64,000 nucleotides of DNA. It comes from Prochlorococcus sp. AG-347-K10. Lineage in GTDB: Bacteria > Cyanobacteriota > Cyanobacteriia > PCC-6307 > Cyanobiaceae. The notes beneath the pieces were generated by a model that saw nothing but the letters and a program-made list of their open reading frames with translations, made no database searches and was not told the DNA's origin. Both the position numbers and the translations under genes were made by a program. Where the stretch lies: positions 1 to 64,000 of the forward strand of contig QCCB01000003.1 of assembly GCA_003278955.1 (NCBI GenBank), read 5' to 3'. This document shows, piece by piece, positions 46,170 through 54,549 of the stretch (within the stretch, counting starts at the first letter, position 1; each line of letters opens with the position of its first letter).

Positions 46170-47978
46170 ATGAATTTAATTACAGTAGTTACTAATAATT
46201 TTGATGCGTTTATAACGGTAGTTGTTTTAATAATGTCAATAATTTTGTTTATTAAAAATACTATTGCGCCAGAATTGACTGGTTTGTTATGTGTTGGAAT
46301 ATTTATAGCAACAGGGGTTCTTTCTCCTGAAAAAGCTTTAGCTGGATTTGGTAGCCCATCCTTAATTACCCTTATGGGTTTATTTGCAGTTTCCTCTGCA
46401 TTATTTAAAAGTGGTGCCTTAGACAGAGTAAGAGAATTGATTTCTTCTGAAAGTATTAAAACGCCAAGAAAATTAATTTCTTTGATAGCTTTTTTGATAG
46501 CTCCCATATCTGGAATTGTACCTAATACTCCAGTAGTGGCATCTTTATTACCTTTGATTGAAGGTTGGTGCGAGCGGAGAAATATATCTCCATCAAAAGT
46601 TTTACTACCTCTTTCTTTTGCTACTTTACTAGGTGGAACTCTGACATTGTTAGGTAGCTCAGTAAATCTTCTTGTAAGTGATATTAGTCAACAATTAGGT
46701 TATGGAGCTTTGGAATTATTTAGTTTGACTTCAATCGGAATTCCTGTGTGGCTAATAGGTATAACCTATATGATTTTAGTTTCTGAAATGCTTTTGCCAG
46801 ATAGAGGTATGAATAAGGATTTTATTAGAAATGGAGACATGAATATTTACTTTACTGAAGTTACTGTTCCCTCTGCATCAGAATTAGTTGGGCAATCTGT
46901 TAGAAATAGTCGATTACAAAGGCGATTTGATGTTGATGTTCTTGAATTGCAACGAAATGGAAAAGTTATTCTTCCTCCTTTGGCTGATAGAAAGATTGAA
47001 CCTAATGATAGATTAATCATCCGTGTTACAAGGGCAGACTTATTTAGACTGCAGCAGGAACATACCATTCTGTTAGGAGAGAAAAGAAGATCTTATGGAG
47101 TGGCTGATGTTTTCTCAGATGATGAAGGTACTAAAACCTTTGAAGCCCTTTTGCCAGCTGGTTCTACTCTAGCTGGAGCAAGTTTGAGAGAATTAAGATT
47201 TAGGCAGCGTCATAATGCAACAGTTTTAGCACTTAGAAGAGGCCAACAAACTGTTCAAGAGAGATTAGGCCAAGCTGTTTTAAGGGCTGGAGATGTTTTA
47301 TTATTGCAAGCACCTTTAGATTCTATAAGAGGTTTGCAAGCTAGTAATGATTTGCTTATTTTAGATCAATTTGAAGATGATTTACCTTTCTTGATAAAAA
47401 AACCTATATCGATTGGTATTGCAATAGCTATGTTAGTTATACCTTCGGTTTCTAATATTCCATTAGTAGGTTCAGTCCTTTTAGCAGTAATAGCAATGGT
47501 TGCTTGTGGATGTTTAAGACCTGCAGAGATACAAAAATCAATTAGGTTAGATGTCATTTTATTATTGGGATCTTTATCATGTTTTAGTGTAGCTATGCAG
47601 GTCACAGGATTAGCAGATTTAATTGCAGTAAATCTAAATTTTGCCCTCAATGGAATGCCTCTTTATTTTGCCCTAGTCGTAATTTTTGTATCTACAGTTA
47701 TTCTTACACAATTTATTAGTAATGCTGCTTCGGTTGCTTTGATTTTGCCTGTTGCTATTGAATTCTCAAATGTTTTAGAAATTTCACCAAGAGCTTTAAT
47801 AATGCTTGTTTTATTCGGTGCAAGTCAATCTTTCTTGACTCCAATGGGTTATCAAACAAATTTAATGGTTTATGGTCCTGGAAGATATAGATTTTTTGAT
47901 ATCGCAAAATACGGAGCTGGATTAACACTCATAATGTCATTTACGGTGCCAGCATTGATAATTTTAAATTACGGGTAA
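46170..47978 (+). CDS. SLC13/DASS-like transporter with two internal RCK-C domains
   Basis: The roughly 602-aa membrane protein has about 11 hydrophobic helices split by a soluble insert. The N-terminal half (residues 10-220) has IVPNTPVVASLLPLIEGW and GGTLTLLGSSVNLLVSD, the SLC13 substrate/Na+ site. The insert (about 235-410) holds two TrkA-C/RCK-C domains (each ending in ...RLIIRVTR or ...DVLLLQAP). The C-terminal half has FISNAASVALILPVA. Related proteins move sulfate or other anions with Na+. I chose ATG 46170; TTG 46128 would add 14 residues. It starts the SLC13-ktrB-ktrA operon. Confidence 0.85.
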   Translation: MNLITVVTNNFDAFITVVVLIMSIILFIKNTIAPELTGLLCVGIFIATGVLSPEKALAGFGSPSLITLMGLFAVSSALFKSGALDRVRELISSESIKTPRKLISLIAFLIAPISGIVPNTPVVASLLPLIEGWCERRNISPSKVLLPLSFATLLGGTLTLLGSSVNLLVSDISQQLGYGALELFSLTSIGIPVWLIGITYMILVSEMLLPDRGMNKDFIRNGDMNIYFTEVTVPSASELVGQSVRNSRLQRRFDVDVLELQRNGKVILPPLADRKIEPNDRLIIRVTRADLFRLQQEHTILLGEKRRSYGVADVFSDDEGTKTFEALLPAGSTLAGASLRELRFRQRHNATVLALRRGQQTVQERLGQAVLRAGDVLLLQAPLDSIRGLQASNDLLILDQFEDDLPFLIKKPISIGIAIAMLVIPSVSNIPLVGSVLLAVIAMVACGCLRPAEIQKSIRLDVILLLGSLSCFSVAMQVTGLADLIAVNLNFALNGMPLYFALVVIFVSTVILTQFISNAASVALILPVAIEFSNVLEISPRALIMLVLFGASQSFLTPMGYQTNLMVYGPGRYRFFDIAKYGAGLTLIMSFTVPALIILNYG

Positions 47979-47982
47979 TATC

Positions 47983-49386
47983 GTGAAATTCACAAGTAAG
48001 GTTTATAAGTTAAAAGATGCTTACAAAAAGTTATCTGTTCCTCAATTTACTATTGTTACAGGATTGTTTGTTATTTGCCTTGGAACTTTAATTTTGAGTT
48101 CTCCATTATGTTCATCTTCAAAGGTTGGTTTGTGGGAAGCATTTTTTACATCAACTTCTGCTATAACCGTAACTGGCTTAACCATAATAGATATTGGTGT
48201 TGATTTAAATTTCTTTGGCCAAGTTTTCTTAGCCTTTATGCTTTTATCAGGTGGTCTAGGATTAATGGCTATTACAACATTTTTACAAGGGTTTGTTGTA
48301 AAGGGGACAAAGCTAAGAACTAGATTAGACAAAGGAAAGACTCTAGATGAATTTGGAGTTGGAGGAATTGGTCGAACTTTTCAAAGCATTGCTATTACTG
48401 CGATTAGTATCATATCCTTAGGTGCAATTGTTTTATATTTTTTTGGATTTGTAGATATTCAAAATAATTGGGAAAGACTATGGTCCTCGATTTTTCACAG
48501 TATATCTGCATATAACAATGCAGGATTTTCTTTAATGTCAAATAGTCTTCAAGACTATAGAACAAATTATTTGGTGAATAGTGTTTTTGTTTTTCTCATT
48601 GTTATGGGTGGATTGGGCTGGAGGGTTATTGATGATATTTGGAGTAATAAAAAAAATCTTTCTTATAAAAAATTAAGCCTTCATTCCAGACTAGTTATTA
48701 GGACAAGTTTGTCTCTAATATTGTTCGGATCATTAGGATTCTTTATCACTGAATCATTGCTTAATAGTCAATTTTTTAATGATTTGAATGTGTTTGAACG
48801 GTTATTGTCATCAATCTTTGAGACAGTAAGTGCAAGAACTGCAGGCTTTACAAATTATCCAATCTCCTTGAACTCTATATCAGATACTGGCATATTGTTA
48901 TTAATGACTTTGATGTTTATTGGAGCAAGTACCGGAGGTACTGGTGGAGGCATAAAAACAACCACATTTATTGCTTTAATGGCTGCGACAAGATCAACCT
49001 TAAGGGGTCAGAAAGATGTAATTATTAGTAATAGATTAATTTCAGATAAAGTTATTCTGAAGGCAGTTGGAATTACAGTTGGATCTTTACTTTTTGTTCT
49101 TTTAATGGCAATGTTGCTAAGTACCACAAATACATTTGTTAAGAAAGAATCTTTCACATTCCTAGAAATTCTGTTCACCTGCATATCTGCATTTGCAACT
49201 GTTGGTTTTGATATCGGTCTAACTGCTAAATTAAATCATTTTGGCCAATTTATTCTTATTGTCGGAATGTTTGTAGGCAGACTTGGTATCCTTTTGCTTT
49301 TAAGTGCACTTTGGCAAGCTCTTTATAAGAGTAGAATAGATAGACAAAAGAGAATTGGCTATCCTAGGGCTGATCTTTATGTTTAG
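47983..49386 (+). CDS. ktrB: KtrB/TrkH-type potassium uptake membrane subunit
   Basis: The 467-aa protein has four P-loop repeats with the selectivity-filter glycines: SAITVTGLT, AYNNAGFSL, ARTAGFTNY and FATVGFDIG. GASTGGTGGGIKTTT is the conserved intramembrane loop segment before the last repeat. KtrB moves K+ with Na+ and is gated by KtrA. The start is GTG at 47983, 4 bp after the SLC13 stop. It is followed 18 bp later by ktrA. K+ uptake matters for osmotic adjustment in seawater. Confidence 0.92.
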   Translation: MKFTSKVYKLKDAYKKLSVPQFTIVTGLFVICLGTLILSSPLCSSSKVGLWEAFFTSTSAITVTGLTIIDIGVDLNFFGQVFLAFMLLSGGLGLMAITTFLQGFVVKGTKLRTRLDKGKTLDEFGVGGIGRTFQSIAITAISIISLGAIVLYFFGFVDIQNNWERLWSSIFHSISAYNNAGFSLMSNSLQDYRTNYLVNSVFVFLIVMGGLGWRVIDDIWSNKKNLSYKKLSLHSRLVIRTSLSLILFGSLGFFITESLLNSQFFNDLNVFERLLSSIFETVSARTAGFTNYPISLNSISDTGILLLMTLMFIGASTGGTGGGIKTTTFIALMAATRSTLRGQKDVIISNRLISDKVILKAVGITVGSLLFVLLMAMLLSTTNTFVKKESFTFLEILFTCISAFATVGFDIGLTAKLNHFGQFILIVGMFVGRLGILLLLSALWQALYKSRIDRQKRIGYPRADLYV

Positions 49387-49404
49387 GATTGACTGAGTTT
49401 TATT

Positions 49405-50109
49405 ATGGCTGATTGGTGGCAGTGGTCTCAAAAGAAAGAAAAAGAAGCACTCACTTTTGCAGTTGTTGGCGTTGGAAGATTTGGAACTGCTGTTTGTAGA
49501 GAACTTATAAGTAATGGTGCAGATGTTTTGGCTGCAGATTATTCGGAAAAAGCTATTGATGATTTGAGACAATTGGAACCTTCTATAGAAGCTAGAGTTG
49601 TAGATTGCACTGACGAGGAGTCTATGAAGGAATCTGGAATACTTGAAATGAATACTGTTGTAGTAGGTATAAGTGAACCCATTGAAGCAAGTATAACTAC
49701 GACACTTATTGCTAAAGATAGTGAAGGTAGCAAAGTGAAAAGAGTAATAGCAAGGGCTACGAGTGACTTGCACGAAAAAATGTTAAAAAGGGTGGGTGCA
49801 GACAAAGTTGTCTTCCCTTCCAGAATGCAAGGTGAGAGATTAGGTTTAGAACTAGTTAGACCAAATTTAATTGAAAGATTGGAACTCGACAACCAAACTG
49901 GTATAGATGAAATAACTGTTCCAGAGGAATTTATCGGAAGATCTTTGAGAGATTTGAATTTGAGAAAAAATTATTTAGTTAATGTTCTTGCAGCGGGACC
50001 TGCTGAGGAGTTAACAGTTAATCCCCCAGCAAAATATATCTTGGAAAGAGGAAATATTTTGGTAGTAATGGGAAAAACTGTAGATTTACAGAAATTGCCT
50101 CAGAATTAA
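49405..50109 (+). CDS. ktrA: KtrA/TrkA-type potassium channel regulatory subunit
   Basis: The 234-aa cytosolic subunit has an RCK-N Rossmann domain (VVGVGRFGTAVCREL, GxGxxG at about residues 15-22) and an RCK-C domain (about 150-232; IPEEFIGRSLRDLNL-like part, ending RGNILVVMGKTVDLQKL). It binds ATP/NAD(H) and forms the octameric ring that controls KtrB. ATG start at 49405. It is the last gene of the SLC13-ktrB-ktrA operon. The stop is 6 bp from the convergent RHH gene. Confidence 0.92.
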   Translation: MADWWQWSQKKEKEALTFAVVGVGRFGTAVCRELISNGADVLAADYSEKAIDDLRQLEPSIEARVVDCTDEESMKESGILEMNTVVVGISEPIEASITTTLIAKDSEGSKVKRVIARATSDLHEKMLKRVGADKVVFPSRMQGERLGLELVRPNLIERLELDNQTGIDEITVPEEFIGRSLRDLNLRKNYLVNVLAAGPAEELTVNPPAKYILERGNILVVMGKTVDLQKLPQN

Positions 50110-50115
50110 ATATTT

Positions 50116-50418
50116 TTAATCAGATTTTTTATAATATCTAATCCTTTGAGGAGCTCTTTTTAATCTTTTGACGCTTTGTTTTTCAAGTTCGTCTCTGAAT
50201 TTATCGGTATTTAAATTATTTTCTGAGAAAAATGTTTTACCCTCTTTCTTAAAGTATTTTTTTATACCCTCTTGTATTAACACTTTTGCCATATTACTAA
50301 CTGTCCTAGATTCATTATTGGCCAAAAAAGTTAATTGCTCACATATTAATTCTGGAAGAACTACTTGAATTCTGGGGGATTTAGGCTTCCCATTAGTTGA
50401 GTTTTGCCGGGTAGCCAT
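50116..50418 (-). CDS. CopG-like ribbon-helix-helix DNA-binding protein
   Basis: The 100-aa protein has an RHH fold at about residues 14-55: a beta-strand RIQVVLPELICEQL, helix LTFLANNES and helix SNMAKVLIQEGIKKYF. The C-terminus is basic (KRLKRAPQRIRYYKK). RHH proteins bind DNA as dimers through the beta-strand; many are antitoxins or autoregulators. No toxin gene is adjacent in the usual arrangement. An 8-bp inverted repeat lies in the divergent promoter at 50449-50485 and may be its operator. ATG start at 50418. Confidence 0.75.
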   Translation of the reverse strand: MATRQNSTNGKPKSPRIQVVLPELICEQLTFLANNESRTVSNMAKVLIQEGIKKYFKKEGKTFFSENNLNTDKFRDELEKQSVKRLKRAPQRIRYYKKSD

Positions 50419-50448
50419 GAGTCAAAGTTGATAACTGTTACTTATAAG

Positions 50449-50485
50449 TATACACAGTTAGTCAAGGATACTATCTTTGTGTATA
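50449..50485. promoter_or_regulatory. Inverted repeat TATACACA/TGTGTATA, candidate operator
   Basis: TATACACA (50449-50456) and TGTGTATA (50478-50485) are exact reverse complements separated by 21 bp. They lie between the divergent RHH gene (starts 50418) and the hypothetical gene at 50504. One arm overlaps a -10-like TATATTATT. The spacing is about three helical turns centre to centre, which suits two RHH dimers on one DNA face. Confidence 0.45.
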
Positions 50486-50503
50486 TTATTAGTAAGGAAG
50501 TTT

Positions 50504-50875
50504 ATGTCCGTATCAATTAATTGTTTTTATTGCACCATGAAAAATTCAAGAAAACTTGATTCCCCTAAAAGGTCGATAATTGATAAAAAGAAAAAAAGAT
50601 TAGTTAATTCTGATTCTCATGACAATGAAAATAGTGATGTTTTGGTATCAGCTGTAATTAGTCCGTATTTGTTAACTCATCTTCACCATATCCTTCAGCA
50701 GTCTGAGTACTATGCTCAAAAAGATGGTAGAAAATCTCACGCAGCTAACTTTGCGAAATTAAGAAAAGTTTTGTGTTTAGACGCAAGAAGTATGGCAGAT
50801 GCCTCTGCAAAAGAAATAAAAGATGCTGATAATGATTTATCTTTTAATCAATATAATGAACAAAATGTAGCTTGA
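50504..50875 (+). CDS. Hypothetical protein, 123 aa
   Basis: No recognised family. After a short N-terminus with two cysteines (SINCFYCTMK) comes a basic region (KRSIIDKKKKRLV). A helical core follows, VSAVISPYLLTHLHHILQQSEYYAQKDGRKSHAANF, read in parts, then KLRKVLCLDARSMADASAKEIK. It looks soluble. ATG 50504 has AAGGAAG five bases upstream and is preferred; ATG 50537 is an alternative. It is divergent from the RHH regulator and may be controlled by the inverted repeat between them. The Nif11-like gene follows after 34 bp. Confidence 0.65.
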   Translation: MSVSINCFYCTMKNSRKLDSPKRSIIDKKKKRLVNSDSHDNENSDVLVSAVISPYLLTHLHHILQQSEYYAQKDGRKSHAANFAKLRKVLCLDARSMADASAKEIKDADNDLSFNQYNEQNVA

Positions 50876-50909
50876 AGTAATAATCTATTAATAAATAGAT
50901 TTTTAAAAC

Positions 50910-51140
50910 ATGTCCAGTAATGCTGAAAAGCTCTATAAGTTAATAGCCAACGATTCCAAAAAGAAACAAAGTTTGTTTATGACAGCCTTAACAAATCCCA
51001 AAAAAGCATTAGATAAAATATGCGATATTGGCGACGAATTCAATATTTCTGTGACTAAAGAAGAGGTTATTGAATATTTGAGTACTATTGATGATGATGC
51101 CACTAAAATGTGGTTAATCAAGGCTCGAGGAGGTCTTTAG
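50910..51140 (+). CDS. Nif11-like small protein ending in Gly-Gly
   Basis: The 76-aa protein resembles the Nif11 (nitrile-hydratase-alpha-like leader) family in its helix pattern: AEKLYKLIANDSKKKQSLF, then TNPKKALDKICDIGDEFNI and SVTKEEVIEYLS. The last residues are WLIKARGGL, so a double glycine sits at positions 74-75, only one residue from the end. In RiPP precursors the GG precedes the core peptide; here there is no core. It could be a stand-alone Nif11 protein or a degenerated precursor. No LanM or protease/transporter gene is nearby. ATG start at 50910. It overlaps the minus-strand mini-gene by 23 bp. Confidence 0.7.
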   Translation: MSSNAEKLYKLIANDSKKKQSLFMTALTNPKKALDKICDIGDEFNISVTKEEVIEYLSTIDDDATKMWLIKARGGL

Positions 51141-51294
51141 AGAAAGGTTTCGAATAATTATTATTTTGATCAATAAGAGGTTTATTCCTTTTGTTATAGC
51201 CGCCTCCTCCAGCTAAAGTCCAGAAAAACCAGTAACTTGGAATTGCAAGAGCCGCGGCTATGAAAATCACTACAATTTGTTCTATTCTTTTCAT
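51118..51294 (-). CDS. Small single-pass membrane protein, 58 aa
   Basis: ATG 51294 to TGA 51118-51120. An N-terminal helix (residues 4-26; IEQIVVIFIAAALAIPSYWFFW) is followed by LAGGGGYNKRNKPLID and a polar tail. It resembles cyanobacterial small membrane proteins but I cannot name it. It is convergent with the Nif11-like gene and overlaps its last 23 bp. The clean helix and absence of a better use for this 225-bp spacer support it. Confidence 0.6.
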   Translation of the reverse strand: MKRIEQIVVIFIAAALAIPSYWFFWTLAGGGGYNKRNKPLIDQNNNYSKPFSKDLLEP

Positions 51295-51366
51295 GATTTA
51301 ATTTTATTCTACAAAATATTTTTTAGTAAATAAGCCACAAATTTTGTAAATTCTATTTTTAAAACA

Positions 51367-52995
51367 GTGATTAGATTTGAAGGTGTAAGCAAAATTTATT
51401 CTACAGATGTTGTTTTAAAAAATATTAATTGGGAAATTAAGAAGGGAGAAAAAGTTGGCTTAGTTGGTTCTAATGGTGCAGGTAAATCAACCCAATTTAA
51501 GATTTTAATTGGAGAGGAAGAGCAAACAAGTGGAACAATCATTAAGGAGGGTAATCCTAAAATTGCACATTTAAAGCAGGAATTTGATTGTAATTTGAAT
51601 TCTTCAGTGAGACAAGAATTAGAAAGTTCTTTTAAAGATATACAACTTGTTGCCATTAAACTTTTAGAAATTGAGAATGCAATGAAATCGTTGGATGTAA
51701 AAAAAAATTCCGATGAACTTGAAATATTTGTAAATAAACTCGCAAAATATCAATCAAAATTTGAAGCTTTAGGTGGTTATAAAATGCAATCTGAAGTAGA
51801 AAAAATATTACCAAAATTAGGCTTTTCTATAGAAGATGCTGATAAATTAGTTGGCAACTTTTCAGGTGGTTGGCAGATGAAAGTAGCACTTGGAAAAATA
51901 ATCTTACAAAAACCTGATTTACTTTTACTTGATGAACCAACTAATCATTTAGATTTAGACACTATTTTCTGGCTGGAAGAATATCTATCTTCGCTTAAGA
52001 TTGCAGTTATAATAATTAGTCATGATAGATATTTCTTAGATAAATTATGTAAAAAAATAATTTTTGTAGATAGAGGAATATCTGAAATATATAATGGGAA
52101 CTATTCTTTTTTTGTTGAACAAAAATTTTTAAATGATAAATCACAAAATAAGGCATATCAATTGCAACAAAAAGAAATTGAGTTACAGAAGAGGTATATA
52201 GATAGATTTAGAGCTAGTGCAACTAGAAGTTCTCAAGCAAAGAGTAGAGAAAAACAATTAAAAAAGATTTCTAAAATTGAGGCTCCCATAGCAAAATCAA
52301 AAAGTCCTATTTTTAATTTTCCAGAGTGTCCTCGCTCAGGAAAATTAGTTCTAAATATAAAAAATTTGTCTCATAGTTTTGAAGATAAAATTCTTTTTTT
52401 AGATATTAATTTAAAGATTTCTTCAGGGGAAAAAATTGCAATATTGGGACCTAATGGTTGTGGAAAATCTACATTGCTTAAAATTATTATGAAAAAAATA
52501 TCTCCTGAAATTGGAGAAATTAATCTTGGTAAACACAATGTAATTACAAGCTACTATGAACAGAATCAAGCTGAAGCACTCTCACTTGACGAAAGGGTTA
52601 TTGATTTAATATGTAATAAGTCTCCAGAGTGGTCCCAAAAAAAAGTAAGAACATTTTTAGGAGGTTTTGGCTTTCAAAATGAAACTGTTTTTAAATATGT
52701 ACAACAACTTAGTGGGGGAGAAAAGGCAAGATTAGCATTGGCGCTCATGATTATTAATCCTAGTAATTTTCTTCTTTTGGACGAGCCAACTAATCATTTA
52801 GATCTGCAATCTAAGGAAAACTTAGAATTAGCAATTAAAAATTATAAAGGTTCATTATTAATAATTTCTCATGATCGATATTTTATTTCAAAGGTTGTAA
52901 ATAGAATTGTCGAGATTAAAGATTCAAAGTTATTTTCATATGCTGGTAATTACGAATATTTTTTAAAAAAAACTCAAAGCCATAAAATAATTTAA
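51367..52995 (+). CDS. ABC-F family ATPase (Uup/EttA-like)
   Basis: The 542-aa soluble protein has two ABC domains and no membrane part. Walker A motifs are GSNGAGKST (about residue 36) and GPNGCGKST (about 362). The signatures LVGNFSGGWQMKVALGK and QLSGGEKARLALAL are followed by the ABC-F DEPTNHLDL motifs in both halves. The inter-domain linker is basic (FRASATRSSQAKSREKQLKKI). ABC-F proteins act on the ribosome (EttA, Uup, antibiotic protection). The start is GTG at 51367. Confidence 0.92.
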   Translation: MIRFEGVSKIYSTDVVLKNINWEIKKGEKVGLVGSNGAGKSTQFKILIGEEEQTSGTIIKEGNPKIAHLKQEFDCNLNSSVRQELESSFKDIQLVAIKLLEIENAMKSLDVKKNSDELEIFVNKLAKYQSKFEALGGYKMQSEVEKILPKLGFSIEDADKLVGNFSGGWQMKVALGKIILQKPDLLLLDEPTNHLDLDTIFWLEEYLSSLKIAVIIISHDRYFLDKLCKKIIFVDRGISEIYNGNYSFFVEQKFLNDKSQNKAYQLQQKEIELQKRYIDRFRASATRSSQAKSREKQLKKISKIEAPIAKSKSPIFNFPECPRSGKLVLNIKNLSHSFEDKILFLDINLKISSGEKIAILGPNGCGKSTLLKIIMKKISPEIGEINLGKHNVITSYYEQNQAEALSLDERVIDLICNKSPEWSQKKVRTFLGGFGFQNETVFKYVQQLSGGEKARLALALMIINPSNFLLLDEPTNHLDLQSKENLELAIKNYKGSLLIISHDRYFISKVVNRIVEIKDSKLFSYAGNYEYFLKKTQSHKII

Positions 52996-53106
52996 ATACT
53001 TTTAATAAAATTTACATTTGGCTAAGTAAGATCACTCATTTATATTTACATAGTGCACCGTCTTTGATTAATCTTAAAAATACAAGAATAAATCTTAATA
53101 ATTTAA

Positions 53107-53250
53107 ATGAAAAATTACGATTATCAAGAAAAACATTTTCAAATTTCTGATCCTATTGAAAGTTATTTTGAATGCATTACTACCTGCGAAATAAGCGATG
53201 GTAGATGTATTTCTAGGTGTGTGGAAATACTGAAAAAGAATGACAGTTAA
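53107..53250 (+). CDS. Twin-CX3C mini-protein, 47 aa
   Basis: ATG 53107 to TAA 53248-53250. The C-terminal half holds four cysteines in a CX3C-x6-CX3C pattern: C23, C27, C34 and C38 (FECITTCEISDGRCISRCVEIL). This fits a helical hairpin that could be held by two disulfides or bind metal. No signal peptide is visible. The gene lies in the 260-bp spacer between the ABC-F and convergent htrA genes, with its stop 5 bp from the htrA stop. Function unknown. Confidence 0.65.
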   Translation: MKNYDYQEKHFQISDPIESYFECITTCEISDGRCISRCVEILKKNDS

Positions 53251-53255
53251 ATCTT

Positions 53256-54377
53256 TTAGTTATTTTGTAGATTAGTTATATCTGTTGGTACTACGTTTAT
53301 TTTAAGAAATTTATTTCTTCGCTTTAATAATATATTAACTTGTTTATTGATACCATTTTTGCTTATTTGGTTTATGACATCTGATGCTGTTTGAATATCT
53401 TTATTGCCTACTTTTATTAAAATATCATCAATCTTGATTCCACTCTTTTCAGCTGGACTGTTTGGCACTATATATCCAACTTTTACGACACTATCTTCTA
53501 TCTCAGAATTACTTTCTTCTATTAGGCTAATTCCAATCATAGGATGTATTACTTTTCCATTTTTTATAAGTTGATATGCAATTTCCTTAGCTTTATTAAT
53601 TGGAATTGCGAAACTTAAACCTGCTCCGGGACCAGATCTTATTAAGGTATTAATACCAATTACTTCTCCATCGCTATTCAATAGTGGCCCTCCAGAATTG
53701 CCAGGATTAATAGCAGCGTCTGTTTGTATTAATTCAAGTTTTTTATCATATATTCCTAATTGAGTGACGTTTCTATTTAGATTGCTAATAATTCCAAGCG
53801 TAACTGTATTTTCGAGCCCGAATGGATTTCCAACTGCTATAGCCCAATCACCAACTTTAATCTTTGACGAATCTCCAAATTTTGCTTTTGGCCAGGGTCC
53901 TTGACCTTCAATTTTTAGTACAGCTAAATCAGTAAAAAAGTCTTGTCCTATAAGTTTTGCGTTTAATTTTTTGCCATTTGTTAAACCAACAATCACCTTA
54001 TCTGATCCATTCACTACATGAGCATTTGTCATTACAAGTCCATCTGCAAATATAAATCCACTGCCTTGGTTTTGCTCTATCCTTGGTGGATTTTTATTAG
54101 GCAAATCTAATCCAAAAAATCTTTCAAAATATGGGTCTATGAATAGTTGAGAATTTCTTGGAAAATTTCTTTTTTTAACATATCTTTGAGTATCTATTGT
54201 CACCACAGCTGCACCTGTTCTTTCTACAGCTTTAGTTATGAAAGATTTGTTTGAATATATGTCAAATGCATTAATTTTTGGTTTGTTTAATGGTTGTGAT
54301 TTTACTGTTGAATAATAAGTAATGCCCACTGGAATTAATGTGGCGAGTATTAAAAGCTTTTGAATGTATCTTTTCAA
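53256..54377 (-). CDS. HtrA/Deg-family serine protease
   Basis: The 373-aa protein has an N-terminal hydrophobic segment (residues 6-22, anchor or signal) and then a trypsin-like domain with triad H120 (TNAHVV), D150 (TDLAVLKI) and S228 (GNSGGPLL). One PDZ domain follows (about 275-365; GYIVPNSPAEKSGIKIDDILIKVGN). This is the HhoA/HhoB/HtrA type with one PDZ, acting in the periplasm or lumen on damaged proteins. ATG start at 54377. A perfect 17-bp palindrome lies 34-50 bp upstream and may control it. Confidence 0.92.
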   Translation of the reverse strand: MKRYIQKLLILATLIPVGITYYSTVKSQPLNKPKINAFDIYSNKSFITKAVERTGAAVVTIDTQRYVKKRNFPRNSQLFIDPYFERFFGLDLPNKNPPRIEQNQGSGFIFADGLVMTNAHVVNGSDKVIVGLTNGKKLNAKLIGQDFFTDLAVLKIEGQGPWPKAKFGDSSKIKVGDWAIAVGNPFGLENTVTLGIISNLNRNVTQLGIYDKKLELIQTDAAINPGNSGGPLLNSDGEVIGINTLIRSGPGAGLSFAIPINKAKEIAYQLIKNGKVIHPMIGISLIEESNSEIEDSVVKVGYIVPNSPAEKSGIKIDDILIKVGNKDIQTASDVINQISKNGINKQVNILLKRRNKFLKINVVPTDITNLQNN

Positions 54378-54410
54378 TTTTGATTTTCTTATGTTCTTCG
54401 AGAGATTTAG

Positions 54411-54427
54411 TACACCATATTGGTGTA
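54411..54427. promoter_or_regulatory. Palindrome TACACCA-TAT-TGGTGTA, candidate operator
   Basis: Seven-bp arms TACACCA (54411-54417) and TGGTGTA (54421-54427) are perfect inverted repeats around TAT. The site lies upstream of the htrA-like gene (ATG 54377) in the divergent spacer with the DUF2973-like gene. A symmetric 17-mer of this type looks like a dimeric regulator site. It is not a good terminator, since it lies upstream of both genes. Confidence 0.5.
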
Positions 54428-54549
54428 ATATAAATATAACTACAAAATAAATTAATTTAATCTAGAGAATAATTAAATAACTTAAAATAGCTAAATTTCT
54501 TTTTTTCGGGCTATGATATTAAAAACTAATATATTAATTTATAAGCCTG

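Noticed and set aside
49300..49773. Minus-strand 157-aa ORF across the ktrB/ktrA junction
   Set aside because: Rich in Ser, Tyr and Asn, with no motif; both strand-opposite genes are well supported.
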